Positions 33,936 to 45,681 of a DNA stretch of 64,000 nt are shown one piece after another. Origin of the DNA: Crambe crambe (lineage: Eukaryota > Porifera > Demospongiae > Poecilosclerida > Crambeidae); NCBI GenBank assembly GCA_963924555.1, contig OZ004586.1:7398501-7462500 (forward strand), read 5' to 3'. Numbering within the stretch: the first letter of the stretch is position 1; each line of letters opens with the position of its first letter. The translations under genes were made by a program, and so were the position numbers. The notes beneath the pieces are model-generated. The model did no database searches. It had not been told where the DNA came from and saw only the letters and a program-made list of their open reading frames with translations.

Positions 33936-34422
33936 CTCTGTGTGTGAAGATACTTTACCCAAAATATGCTAAAGTGAAATTTTTATACACAACCAAACCT
34001 TTTTATGATAGGGAAGTACCCAGTTATGCTGCTGACTCAGCACCTACTGACCATGGAGTGGGCGAGAGGCAACAACCACCTCCTGTTCCCACGTCATCTC
34101 ACTCCAGCACCATGACTGTCTCACCTGCAGCCCACAAAACCACTTTAGTCGTCCCTAAGAAACGTAAGTACCTTACATGCAGTGCTTAAAACAGCAGTCA
34201 GGACAGAAGTGTTTATGCACTCAAGCTACTGTCATTATGCATACACTTAAATACGATATAAACTGATTGTACTAACTCCTTATTATTTGTAACTTTGATG
34301 TATTTTCTGTTTCAATATGTAGCTCCTTCCCCTGAGGTGAAGTTCCAGCCTTCAGGCTTGGTGTAAGTTTATCTTTAGTAGCTGTTAATAGAAAAGCCAA
34401 GCTTCTTGCATACATTAATTAA

Positions 34423-34479
<57 letters not shown>

Positions 34480-35640
34480 GACCAGAGTCAGGCTTGGATT
34501 CAGGTGGAAGCTCCACTCAGCAATATCCTGCTTTCAAGAGGATCACCATTGAGAATCGACCAACTGTTTTTAGGTAGAGTTGTATGTACTAATAGTACAG
34601 AAACGATTTTTTAGTACAGAGTGGATAACTATAGCCTGAGGATGATCCTTTTCCCTTTGTAGTTCGTCACCTGCTGCTCCTGCATCTCTGCCCACTCAGC
34701 GGATGCAGAATATTGTCATTGATGACGGGAGTGTGAGGAAAACCTCTCAAAGACCTCAGCGTGAGTTTTCCTTTCTTTTTATCCCCTCCTAAGATGGGGA
34801 CACCCTCCCCCTTGATCATTCACTATAACTGCTATAACTTTCTCCATTCTTAAACAAATTTCAAACACCAGCAGAGAGAGTGGATAATCAGCTCTCTGTT
34901 AATGCATTAAACTAGAAATTGAGAAAGTTATAGTGAATGATCAAGGGGCAAGGTGAATGCAAATAGACTTTTAGACTGCTTTCATGCTGATAAAAAAACA
35001 AAACAAAAAAAAAATCCTCAATTGCTTATAAAGTTGACTTTTTCTCTCTTTATTATATCTCAGCTCCTCCCAATGTTCCCTCCACTGTTACCAAGACAAC
35101 AGTGGTGGTGCCCAAGAAAGGGTCCCCCATAGCAAAGCCACCTCCCCCCACCATTTCTGGTGGCACTACTCAAGTGGGTGGCCGGCACCCAACCCTCATG
35201 TAAGCAACAAAGTGAAGCATCACGACCTCTTTGTAGATGGACAAAAATTAATGATATCCCAATAGGGTGTCTATATTTAGTGGAATGGAGTGCTGGAATG
35301 AAGTTAATTACAGGACCAATTTAGTTATTAATGCAGTTAGTGTGCTTTATTTAGAGACAGTCCATTATTATAGCTCCAGGTGGAGGCAAAGTGGTGGATC
35401 GTCAAGGTGTGTGTGAAGCCTGTCAACAACCCATAAGGTAACCATTTGTTTCCTTCCTCTAATCCTTCATCCTCTCTCATACCTCTTCCTCTTTCCTCCT
35501 CTCCATTCGGATCGTCTTGGTTCCTTGCCTTGATCCTTCACTATCTCCTTCTCCAGGGGTCCTTTTGCTAGTGCCCTGGGTAAGGTGTGGCACCCTGAAC
35601 ACTTTGTGTGCCAGGACTGCCAGAAAACTCTTCAGAACAC

Positions 35641-36363
35641 TATAATTGGGAACTCAGGAATGTACATTATCAGCATGCAACCATAAAGTAAGTAAAAATA
35701 AGATTAAAATTATCATAACTTTGGAGTGGAATGTGATATGAGCATGATTCTGGTCTCATTTTACTCCTCGAAGTGTCAGCTTCGCTCTGATACCTAACAC
35801 TTAATAGTCAATCCAAGTATCAATGGTACTAAAATAGGAGGTCGTGGTTTCCAAAGCTAATTGATGACTAGAGGTCACCAGGGGTCAATTTCAAGAGGGC
35901 TCCCTATCTGAAAATAACCTTTATGATGTGTAATAACTATGTACCAAAATTCATGCTTTTACACAAAAAATTGCTAAACCACTGTAGCTACTAATATCAC
36001 ACCACAATAGCAGCTGTAATTTCATGGCTCCCATTTTAACTTAAGCTTGAGAAATTCTAATATGGACAGTGGGACCCCTCAATGTGTCAGGACTCAGGGG
36101 GGAAAGTGTTCTGATTAGAGCACTGATTGTAAGCTAATTCTAATCTGCCCCATTACACCCAATTGTAGATCCATTAGCACTAATTAGCTCCTGTTCTCAC
36201 CCTAAGGCTCTCTTCTTTCCTTCCTGCCCCTCACTAGTCTACGGACCTTTAGGATTCACTTAAAATATGTCAGTAGTGTTTGTTTGTTTATTTGTTGTTT
36301 GTTTACTTTGTTTGTTTATTCATTTGTTTGTTTACTTAATCAACCTTTACTCCCTACTTTTAG
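35641..36363. other. Junction between blocks C and D
   Basis: After the break in LIM1, 35641-35690 is the reverse complement of 42118-42160 (TATAATTGGGAACTCAGGAA against TTCCTGAGTACCCAATTATA). Then comes DNA like that near 28560-28660 and 30480-30640, and a TTTG repeat before the PDZ exon of block D. The NLR gene expected after copy C is missing. Confidence 0.65.
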
Positions 36364-37095
36364 ATCACCCCAGGGGGCAAGGCAGCCAAGGGAGGCATAA
36401 GATTCGGGGACTATATCATCGAGATCAACGGGGACCAAACTGAGGGTCTTCTCCACTCTTATGCCATGATGCTGATCAAGACCACAGGTGTCACAATCCA
36501 ACTAAAAGTCACCAAGTGAGTCAAGCCAAAAAGAATAAAATGGACACACTCGGGACACAGCCTTTTATCCTTTGTAGAGAGGTTGTTCTCTAACTTTTAG
36601 AGGTTATTTAAGCTTGTCCTTTGTTGAGAGGTTTATCCTCTTATTAGAGTGTCCTTAATTGGAAGTTTCACTGTATTACATTTCTCCCTGGGAAAATGCC
36701 CACGTTATGACCAAAATTTGTCAGATGTTTGACTGTTATTTCCGTGCTCTGTGTATGACATGGAGACTATATTTTGATGCTACCAAAACGACATCTTTAG
36801 TAGCTAAAAAGTGAAGTTTTTATCATTATAATAGGGAAATTCCCAGTTATACTGCTGACTCAGCACCTATTGAGTCCACTGACCATGGAGTGGGTGAGAG
36901 GCCACAACCACCTCCTGTTCCCACGTCATCTCACTCCAGCACTGCAACTGTCTCACCTGCAGCCCACAAGACCACTGTAGTCCTCCCTAAGAAACGTAAG
37001 TACCTTACATGCAGTGCTTAAAACAGCAGCAGTCAGGACAGAAGTGTTTATGCACTCAAGCTACTGTCATTATGCATACACTTAAATACGATATA

Positions 37096-37269
37096 CAGTG
37101 GAACCTCTAAATGCGGACACCTTTGGGACCAGCAAAGTGTCCTGATTAGAGAGGTGTCCCTATTTCAGGGGTTAAATTATACACATTTATATTGTGTTGG
37201 GACAAGAAAAAGTGTCCTGATTAGAGAGGTTTTTGCATTTCAGGGAGTCCACATTTAGGGGTTACACTG
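37096..37269. mobile_element. TA-target MITE with CAGTG ends
   Basis: Ends CAGTGGAACCTCTAAATG and CATTTAGGGGTTACACTG, flanked by TA on each side. Blocks A (near 3470) and C (near 34255) have ACGATATAAACTG at this spot, exactly the empty site expected after removing the element and one TA. Internal copies of GTGTCCTGATTAGAGAGG repeat the pattern. Mariner-type by target and ends. Confidence 0.88.
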
Positions 37270-37426
37270 TAAACCGATTGTACTAACTCTTTGTAACTTT
37301 AATGTATTTTCTGTTTCAATATGTAGCTCCTTCCCCTGAGGTGAAGTCCCAGCCTTCAGCCTTGGTGTAAGTATATCTTTAGTAGCAGTTAATAGAACAG
37401 CCAAGCTTCTTGCATACATTAATTAA

Positions 37427-37430
<4 letters not shown>

Positions 37431-37492
<62 letters not shown>
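37431..37492. repeat. CT microsatellite forming the polypyrimidine tract
   Basis: About 31 CT units directly before the GTGCAG acceptor of the fourth PDZ-LIM exon. The same tract is about 13 units in copy A (3643-3669), 22 in B (20044-20088), 26 in C (34426-34477) and about 11 in the block E relic (50509-50531). Confidence 0.95.
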
Positions 37493-37496
<4 letters not shown>

Positions 37497-38403
37497 AGAC
37501 CAGAGTCAGGCTTGGATTCAGGTGGAAGCTCCACTCAGCAATCTCCTGCTTTCAAGAGGATCACCATCGAGAATCGACCAACTATTTTTAGGTAGAGTTG
37601 TATGATACTAATAGTACAGAAACGAGTCATGGACTGAGTTTACTATAGAAACAATTTCAATGAATCATGGCCTGAGAGTTTGCTGAAAGTACAATGTGGA
37701 TAACTATAGCCTGAGGATGATCCTTTTCCCTTTGTAGTTCGTCACCTGCTGCTCCTGCATTTCCACCCACTCAGCAGATGCAGAATATTGCCATTGATGA
37801 TGGGAGTGTGAGGAAAACCTCTCAAAGACCTCAGCGTGAGTTTTCCTCCCCTCCTAAGATGGGGACATCATCCTTTACCTTTTCTTCCTGGTCTCTGTTT
37901 ATTTGCTAAAGGAGCTAGTCAATGGGCCTCTGATTCAACTTGAGAAACGAAGGTTACATAGAGATAGGGTTATCGACACAGTTCTTTGTTCCATATTGCA
38001 TCACATGAGCTGGCCTGTGACACTAAACAACACACCAAAGTCAAGAACTCTAACATGTCCATTACTGGTTCTCCCCAGTGAAACTAATCAGAGTGGTGCT
38101 TGAATATGGATTTTTGATATTCTTGTGGCTATCAAAATACATTGTTTTAACCACATGAAGGAAAAATGGGCCCCATCAGAGTGGTGTTGCACCTCTCTAA
38201 CACAACCCTGTATCGTGCTAATAAAAACTCCATCAATTATTGCTATAAAGTTGACCTTTACCCTCTTATATTATTTCCCTTCAGTGTTCCTTCCACTGTT
38301 ACCATGACAACAGTGGTGGTGCCCAAGAAAGGATCCCCTATAGCAAAGCCACCTCCCCCCACCACTTCTGGAGGCACCACTCAAGTGGGTGGCACATGTA
38401 AGT

Positions 38404-38769
38404 AGATCTATATATGGATGAAGTCCCAATAGGGTGTCTTATTCAGTGGACCTTTTAGATCTATATATGGATGAAGTCCCAATAGGGTGTCTTATTCAGT
38501 GGACCTTTTAGATCTATATATGGATGAAGTCCCAATAGGGTGTCTTATTCAGTGGACCTTTTAGATCTATATATGGATGAAGTCCCAATAGGGTGTCTTA
38601 TTCAGTGGACCTTTTAGATCTATATATGGATGAAGTCCCAATAGGGTGTCTTATTCAGTGGACCTTTTAGATCTATATATGGATGAAGTCCCAATAGGGT
38701 GTCTTATTCAGTGGACCTTTTAGATCTATATATGGATGAAGTCCCAATAGGGTGTCTTATTCAGTGGAA
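38404..38769. repeat. 53-bp minisatellite, seven units
   Basis: Seven 53-bp units (AGATCTATATATGG then GAAGTCCCAATAGGGTGTC) directly after the donor of the sixth PDZ-LIM exon in block D. The same sequence is single-copy at the matching place in blocks A (about 4500) and E (about 50790), so the array expanded only in block D. Confidence 0.95.
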
Positions 38770-40612
38770 TGGAACACAATTAGCTGCAGGACCAATTTAG
38801 CTGTATCCCAGTTAGTGTGTTTTATTTGGAGATAATCAAAAAAAAATTTTTTTATAGCTCCAAGTGGAGGCAAAGTGGTGGATCGTCAAGGTGTGTGTGA
38901 AGCCTGCCAACAACCCATAAGGTAACCATTTATTTCCTCCCTCTAATCCTTTCTCATCTATCATCTCTTCCTCATAAGGTAACCTTCTCCTCTTTCATCT
39001 CTTCCTCAATCTCATCTCCCTCCTCTTCATTTGGATTGTCTTGGTTCCTTGCCTTGATCCTTCACTATCTCCTTCCTGTGATCTTCTCCAGGGGTCCCAG
39101 GGGTGGAGGCAAAGTGGTGGATCATCAAGGTGAGTGTGAAGCCTGTCAACAACCCATAAGGTAACCATTTGTTTCCTCCCTCTAATCCTTCATCCTCTCT
39201 CATATCTTCCCCTCTTCCTCTTTCCTCCTCTCCATTCGGATCATCTTGGTTCCTTGCCTTGATCCTTCACTATCTCCTTCTCCAGGGGTCCTTTTGCTAG
39301 TGCCCTGGGTAAGGTGTGACACCCCGAGCACTTTGTGTGCCAGGACTGCCAGAAAACTCTTCAGAACACAACCTTCGTCTTTGAGGAGGATAAGATATTC
39401 TGTGAGGAATGCTACCAGAAGAACTTCGCCCAGACCTGCCACTCTTGCAATAAACCCATTCTAGGGGTGAGTCTATCCAGAATAGTTGGGTTCTCTCCAG
39501 TGAAACTGATCAGAGTGGTGCTTGAATACCACATTAAAGGATTTCGATATTCTTGTGGCTATTAAAATAAATCGTTTTAACCACATGAAAGAAAAATGGG
39601 CCCATCAGAGTGGTGTTGCACCTCTCTAACAGCCTGCAGTATATCAGCTCAACCATAATTATGTTTGGTTGAAACATTCACCAAAGGTCAAAGTACATAC
39701 TTATTTCTTACTGGGCATGCTCAGTATGTATACAAATAATTGTAATGCAGCCCAGCATCAGTGCTATGGGTCTCAACTGGCATCAGGAACACTTTTCCTG
39801 CTCACACTGTATGGCCGACCTCTCCAAAGGTAGGAATGAAAGAGAAAATTGATGTTTAAAACAGCTGACCTTTGACCTCAGGGTCAGGGTTCAACATGGA
39901 GAACAACATGTTGTTTTGTGGAGATTGTTATGGGGCAGTGTATGGGGCCACCTGCTTTGGCTGCAGCCAGCGAATTGGAGGAGACCAGTTGTGGGTGGAG
40001 GCCCTGGACCACCAGTGGCACCCTGCATGTTTTGTTTGTGATGTGAGTCGCTTACCTAAATTTCTACTTAACTAGACAAATGCAATGCATTGTGGGGCGA
40101 GCCTGAGCTGAATGTGTTGCATATTTCATTTTAGCAAGGGTGAAACAGTGAGAATGCATGGCCTCTCTCTCTGACTGTATTCTCTGAGCATGATCAACTG
40201 CTGACTTGCACTCTCCCTCAAGCGCTGTCTTTTCTCTGTAGCTGTGCTTTGAGCAGGATGTCTTGCCTTCTATCTCCTACTTAAGTACTTTCTTCTTTCT
40301 GTTCAGCAATTTTGGAAGCAAGCCAAGTCTCCCTTCTACATCAGAGTTTGTCAGCTTTCTAATTTCATCCATTCTCACTATTAGAACATATTATATCAAA
40401 CTCCAGCAGCCAACACGCTAGTGTGGGGTTTGCTCAGGCTTGCCCCAATTAGAGAAAGTGTGGGTTATTTCTCTATTGATAGGGGCTTGCTGCAAGTGCT
40501 TTTTATAGCTACATACGTTCTAACATTGCTGAATATGCATACTCATCCCACAGTTATTTAAATTTTGGTTGAAAATCAAGGACAGCATCTTTTATTACTA
40601 GAAGTTGATTGT

Positions 40613-41175
40613 TAGTTTGGCAGCACCGACCCTTTACTTCAGGGGGGGGAAAGGGTCTGGTAACTCTAGCATAAACGAGTTGTGTCATTACATCACAGAT
40701 TACATCACCACATATATTTTCGCGCACGTATTTGCAATTGATGGGTGGTGGTCATGCCTCAGTGTGTTTGGAGACAGGAGTTTGTAGAAGAGCGGAGAAG
40801 GGGTAGAGAAGAGGGGAGAGAGCCTGGATCTTGAGGCTGTTCTCAGAATAATTACCCCTGCTACAGTCTGTAACTATTCTGGCTTTATTCAGTCGAATCT
40901 AAATGCTTCTTGAAGTGCTCATCATGCACAGGGGAACTGTGGTCACTAGGTAGCTGTTCTACCATCGCTACACTACAGTCTACAGCTAGCTAGCCATGCC
41001 GGGAAGCACGTGGGTAATTAAGAAGAGCGTGTGCACCAATTTCTAGTAATCTGATTGGGCCGCCGTCCTGGCAGCGTTGACACAACTCGTTTATGCTAGA
41101 GTTACCAGACCCTTTCCCTCCCTCCGCCCCCCCCCCCCCAAGAAAAGGAGGTAAAAGGTCAGCGCTGCCAGACTA
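40613..41175. mobile_element. 563-bp MULE-like MITE, block D copy
   Basis: Inverted ends TAGTTTGGCAGC and GCTGCCAGACTA, followed inward by a G or C tract and then a long inverted match (GGGTCTGGTAACTCTAGCAT / ATGCTAGAGTTACCAGACCC). Flanked by GTTGATTGT (40604-40612) and GTTGACTGT (41176-41184), a 9-bp target duplication with one change. It has no coding capacity that I can see. The short + strand frame inside is not thought real. Confidence 0.88.
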
Positions 41176-42707
41176 GTTGACTGTATTCTTCATTTTGCAT
41201 TTGAATTATATTCTTAACAGTCTACGCTAAGAGCAAGGTACAAAGGTTACAACTCGCGGGGAAAAAAGGCTTGTATTAAGCAATAGGACATGTTTTGCTC
41301 ATTCAATATGTGTATATCATAATTTTCATTCTATCATATTTTATCATTTCTTACTTCAATAACAACACAAATAATAGTTGATCTATAACCTACGCTGCTT
41401 AAATGATTTTGAATAGTCCATTGAAAAACGAGGCAGTTCTAGAGGTGAATTTACTTGAGGGCGGTGACTTGGGTTGACTGTGCAAGTTTCAGCCTGATCT
41501 TGACTCTTTGCTGAGAGGTAGTCCATGCTTCATATTTCAACATACCTTTGAAACTTTTCAGTATCATACTTAGTGCTGTGATAAAAACACCACTTTTTAA
41601 CCACGAACTGGCATACTCAAAACTAACCTCAAATCTTTTATAGCTCCACAGCAGTCTAGATTAGACCCACTAGTATCACTGCATACTATAGTTGGCCCTC
41701 TATGACTAATGACTTTAGGCTTATAACGTCCTTGCTACACGGCCTTCTTCTTCTCCTTCCATTTTCCCAATTTTCAGTAGACTGTGCAACGTGCAGTAAA
41801 AGGTCAGTGGCACTTCATTTTTGGATGACATCATCCCTGACCTCAATACTATAGTATTATACTACCATGGTAACTCCTACCTGTACAGAATTAGAGATAT
41901 CAACTGGTTTTCTGGCTCATCTCCTCCCAAAACAGTGCCTAGAAACGTCATTGATGGGTGTGGCACTGTGATGACACTTTGCAAATTTCGCAGTGCGCCA
42001 TAATCCTTTGTTGTTTATGTCTCAGATAATTTTAGTGACAGAATTTAAAGTTGTAATAGTTGTTCACATGAATGTTATGAAACTGTCAACCTCACTGGCA
42101 CATGTGGTTTGTTTTGTGGTTGCTGATAATGTACATTCCTGAGTACCCAATTATAGTGGGTCTTAGTGTAGACTGTTAAAGTTTGTGCATGCATAATGTA
42201 ATGTGATGTAATGTTACCGCAGAAAAAAAAACACATTAATGTTAGAACAAATTATATTATTCCTTTCTTTCAGAGCTGTCGTCGTCCTCTTGAAGGCACT
42301 ACTTTTTTTGCTCGCCTTGGCAGACCCTGTTGCAAAGACTGTGTGTAGACACACAAAGTCATTAATGAAGTGTACAACTCTATAGTGGAGCAGATGAGTA
42401 TTCAATGTAGCCATTATAAACTCTTCTTTTTTATATGAGTAGCTATTTTTGTTGCAGACTTACAATGTATTCAATAGTCTAGTGCATGTCGTGTTCATTA
42501 CTTTCTGTTATAAGAAGCCTAAGTTTTGAAAAGAAGATGGTCACGCATGCGCAAGATAAATTAACCTCCAATCAAATAATGGAATTTTTATTTGGTGAGT
42601 GAAGAGTTCAAAAGAGCTACATGAATTAATTTTAGCATGAAAGGATGTTCAGTATTGGAATAGCTAGGAGCTACATCTTTTGGTTTTGTATTGATAAATT
42701 AAAATAG

Positions 42708-45681
42708 TCACTTATAGTTGATAGCCTTCTGTAAAAGAGGGTGCATGTTTTGAAGTGCCTGCATCTCCAGCAGGTCAGGGCATGACTGAATGTGGCCAGT
42801 ATATTTTAGAAGGATATGTCGCCACCCATATGAGGATAGTGGTCTGGGAGAGTCATGTTGCTGTAGTAGTTGGTAGCGATGGGGGAAGTGCAGAGTTCTG
42901 AGATCATAGAGGGATTGGGATCTCCTTAGGTTGTGTCGTGGAAAAGCAGGATCTCTTCGCAGAGCACGGGCCATGCAGTCACGAAAGGGTGGATTACTTT
43001 TAACATCAGGAGTAAAATATCTACTACTAAGAATATCAGTTAAGTTTAAATTCTCCATGGAATGATGGAGAGAGTCATTTAGACTCATGATAAAATTGCA
43101 ACAGAAATGAGGCATTGCAAATAGTATGTCATCAATGTTGTGTATTTGTGCTCTTATTGACTTGATGGAGTTCATCTCTGCTATGCAGCTCAAGTATTGA
43201 AAAGACCTCAACACTTCCAGTGGGTGAATTTTTGAACTTAAAGAGGTTGATGGTATCAATTTCAGGGTAACATGCTCAATGCTCCCAGCATTAGTACATA
43301 CTCTACATCCAAAGTTAGTCTCTAATGTTGAAATAGTGGAGGAAGATAGTGCTGCCTGAAGTACTGGATAAAGCTCATAAGAGGTGAACAGTTCTGACCT
43401 TTTATATGGTAGTGGCTTCACAACTTCACCAAGTAAAGCAGGATAACATTGAAGTCGTAATTTTGTGAGAGTAGAACTAGTGGATATGATTTTGCATAAT
43501 TCCTGCACACCTTTCTGAGTAGGAGGAGTACGGCACACAAGACTGAATTTTTCCAAGTTTGTAATATGTTGAATGGATTGGAAAAGTAAATAGTCATCTT
43601 CACATGATTCAGAGAAGTTTAAGGCAATACTTGTCAATCCTGGTGAACTTTTTGAAATGCTCTCAGAAAGAACTGGTACTAATGGAGAAGAAATGCCATT
43701 TAGAGTGAGAGAGTTGATATGAAATTTGGGAAAGTACTTTGTGAATGATGTAAGTTTGGATGATACATGCACACTGTGATGTACATCTATATGCAAGTCT
43801 TTAATAGTCCCTAATGTTCCACCATTTGTTTTCTTTGTGTGCTCAGACAAACTATGCTCCAACATCTCTAGAGATGTATGTATGCCCACTGACTGGCACT
43901 GAATAGGAACATGGACTAGACAATATCCAAAAAAATACACATCCAAGGGGTTGGACAAGTATAGTTGATGGTTTTGGATATCTAGTGAATGTTTAGAGAT
44001 GTCTTGGATTTCATATAAACAATGCACTAGGTAAGAATCAATGGGGGGTAGGGTCAGGATTCCTTGGAAGAATTTTTCTTTGTAGCCCACAATACCGCAC
44101 AAGAACCGACCAAAGACTTTGAGGTGTGATATCACTTGTCCAGGTAAAGATTGGAATGCCATTTCAAAAGAAGCTTCATCTACTGAATCAGGGTGACATG
44201 AAACATACCAAGCAGCAAGAAACTCTTGGATGCTGAGATGGAGGAAGGAGTAGGAGGTTGCTGCACCCTCACACACATACATCTCTTTGACTGCATTCAT
44301 GAGACCTAAATGCTGGAAACCCTCTCCAACATCACTATCAGTAAACACTAGCTGCACATCTTCCTTAAACAGACCACTGTAAGCTAGTTGACTAACTCTC
44401 TTAAGGTCTATGGAAATACTCTCTGGTAGATCTGTAAGACTAGTGGGTACTTTGGAATGCTTGTCCCATTTACCGCTAGAAATCATGTGCCTCCTGATTA
44501 GAACTAGAGTAAGGGTGGTGTAGAGCTGTGTCATGGTTTTGGGCATCAGCTCTCTGCTCTTTCTGACGTCTTTGTACACTTGTGCAATAATGGCACAATT
44601 GACAGGAATGTACATCAGTGAGTTAATGACAGGGTTAGAAAATATAAAATCCTTAAAGTGAACAAGAACCTTGGGTTCTGATTTGAAAGCTATTTCTGCA
44701 AACCTTACTTTGCACTCATCAGTGAAACCAAGTACCTCTACATGCCTGAAACTCTGAGGAAAGTAATTCTTAAAAGCAGATGGTCGACTAGTAACAAGAC
44801 GAGTAGCTTTAGGTAAGCAAGAACCACTAATTAATCGCATTATCAAACTGTTCTCTTTACAAATCACTGAAGGCATCTCGTCAAATCCATCCAGTATGAA
44901 TAGGACACCCTCCCCCTCGCACTTCCGCAACTCACTCACTACTTTCCCTTGAAACTGTTTATCTTCATGATATATCAGGTCCTCCAAGGAAGTAGCATTC
45001 TGGACCCTTTTTTCTCGAAGCTTTAGCAGAAGTACCATTTTATAGGGTTTCAATGAAGTCAAGGTGTCACACTTCCTGCACAACTCCCAGGCCAAAGTGC
45101 TCTTACCAATGCCAGGGGGTCCTTCCACCAACACAAACCTCGTCCCTGAAGGTACAATGTCATCCAATTCCAAAGGACTCTTTGCTCCTCTAATTTCGTC
45201 CACACCACCATGCAGGGATGCTTTTGAGAATGTGTCATCTTCATGAATGGTCCTACCTTTATCCACCAAAGCAAGGCTAATGAACTCACTACAAGGAGCA
45301 ATGGAGAGTTTGTCATCACGAGTTACAGACTCATTTTCATAGTATGGTTTGAGATAATTATTTGCATATTGCATCAGTGCCGAGTGCTTAACTTTCCCTT
45401 TCCTTGAAGATTTATTGGAAATCTTCTTGGAATGTTTTTTGTGATGAGTTTTCCTCTTGTGTTTTTTCGTAGTGGTCACGTGATCACCATCAAAGGAGTC
45501 AGAACTAGTGGCACTACTTGATGTAGATGATGAACTAGATGATAAGACTACACGTTTTTTCTTACTTTTCTTGTGTTTGTCCAGTACCTTGTGTTTGTGC
45601 GTTCCTTTGTGCTGCCTCCAGGGTTTCTTACATTTAGTGGAAGAAGAGTTAGAGCTGTCATTGGACAAGGATGTGGCATTC
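42708..45681 (-). CDS. NACHT-LRR exon of NLR D
   Basis: Open exon of 2974 nt. The P-loop codons lie near 45096-45120 and Walker B (LFILDGFDEMP) near 44875-44905. The Ser/basic region at the start is shorter than in A and E. The patch near 43965-44075 differs strongly from the other copies (DSYLVHCLYEIQDISKHSLD). The protein stops after HPLLQKAINYK, without the extra tail of copy A. Confidence 0.92.

Larger units (their letters stand above)
31066..35640 (+). pseudogene. PDZ-LIM copy C, transposon-hit and truncated in LIM1
   Basis: Exons: 31066-31217 (PDZ), 34012-34163 (an in-frame 9-nt loss), 34323-34362, 34481-34573, 34663-34760, 35064-35199, 35374-35437, 35557-35640. The sixth exon has 13 extra nt near its end (GGCCGGCACCCAACCCTCAT for GGCACAT), which breaks the frame into LIM1. 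The eighth exon stops matching at 35640 inside LIM1 and is followed by foreign sequence; LIM2 and LIM3 are absent. A 1.76-kb DNA transposon (32180-33935) sits in the first intron. Confidence 0.88.
36364..42348 (+). pseudogene. PDZ-LIM copy D, full exon set but broken
   Basis: Exons: 36364-36515 (PDZ), 36835-36995, 37327-37366, 37499-37591, 37738-37835, 38285-38397, 38858-38921, 39286-39466, 39751-39829, 39882-40042, 42274-42348. Two lesions destroy the frame: the sixth exon lacks its first 10 nt (CTCCTCCCAA), leading soon to a stop, and in LIM1 the TGG of KVWHP is TGA (near 39318). A partial second copy of the LIM1a exon is at about 39101-39161. The last intron has grown by a 563-bp MITE. LIM2 and LIM3 exons remain open. 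Confidence 0.88.

Noticed and set aside
37410..37595. ORF with a long Ser-Leu run
   Set aside because: It reads through the CT microsatellite in the wrong frame for the following exon.
38404..38769. Possible CRISPR-like array
   Set aside because: The 53-bp units are contiguous with no spacers, the setting is a eukaryotic intron, and a single-copy parent is present in sister blocks.
42214..42414. - strand ORFs over the last LIM exon (also 20563-20763)
   Set aside because: They are shadows of the + strand LIM3 exon, which has an acceptor, conserved cysteines and a stop.
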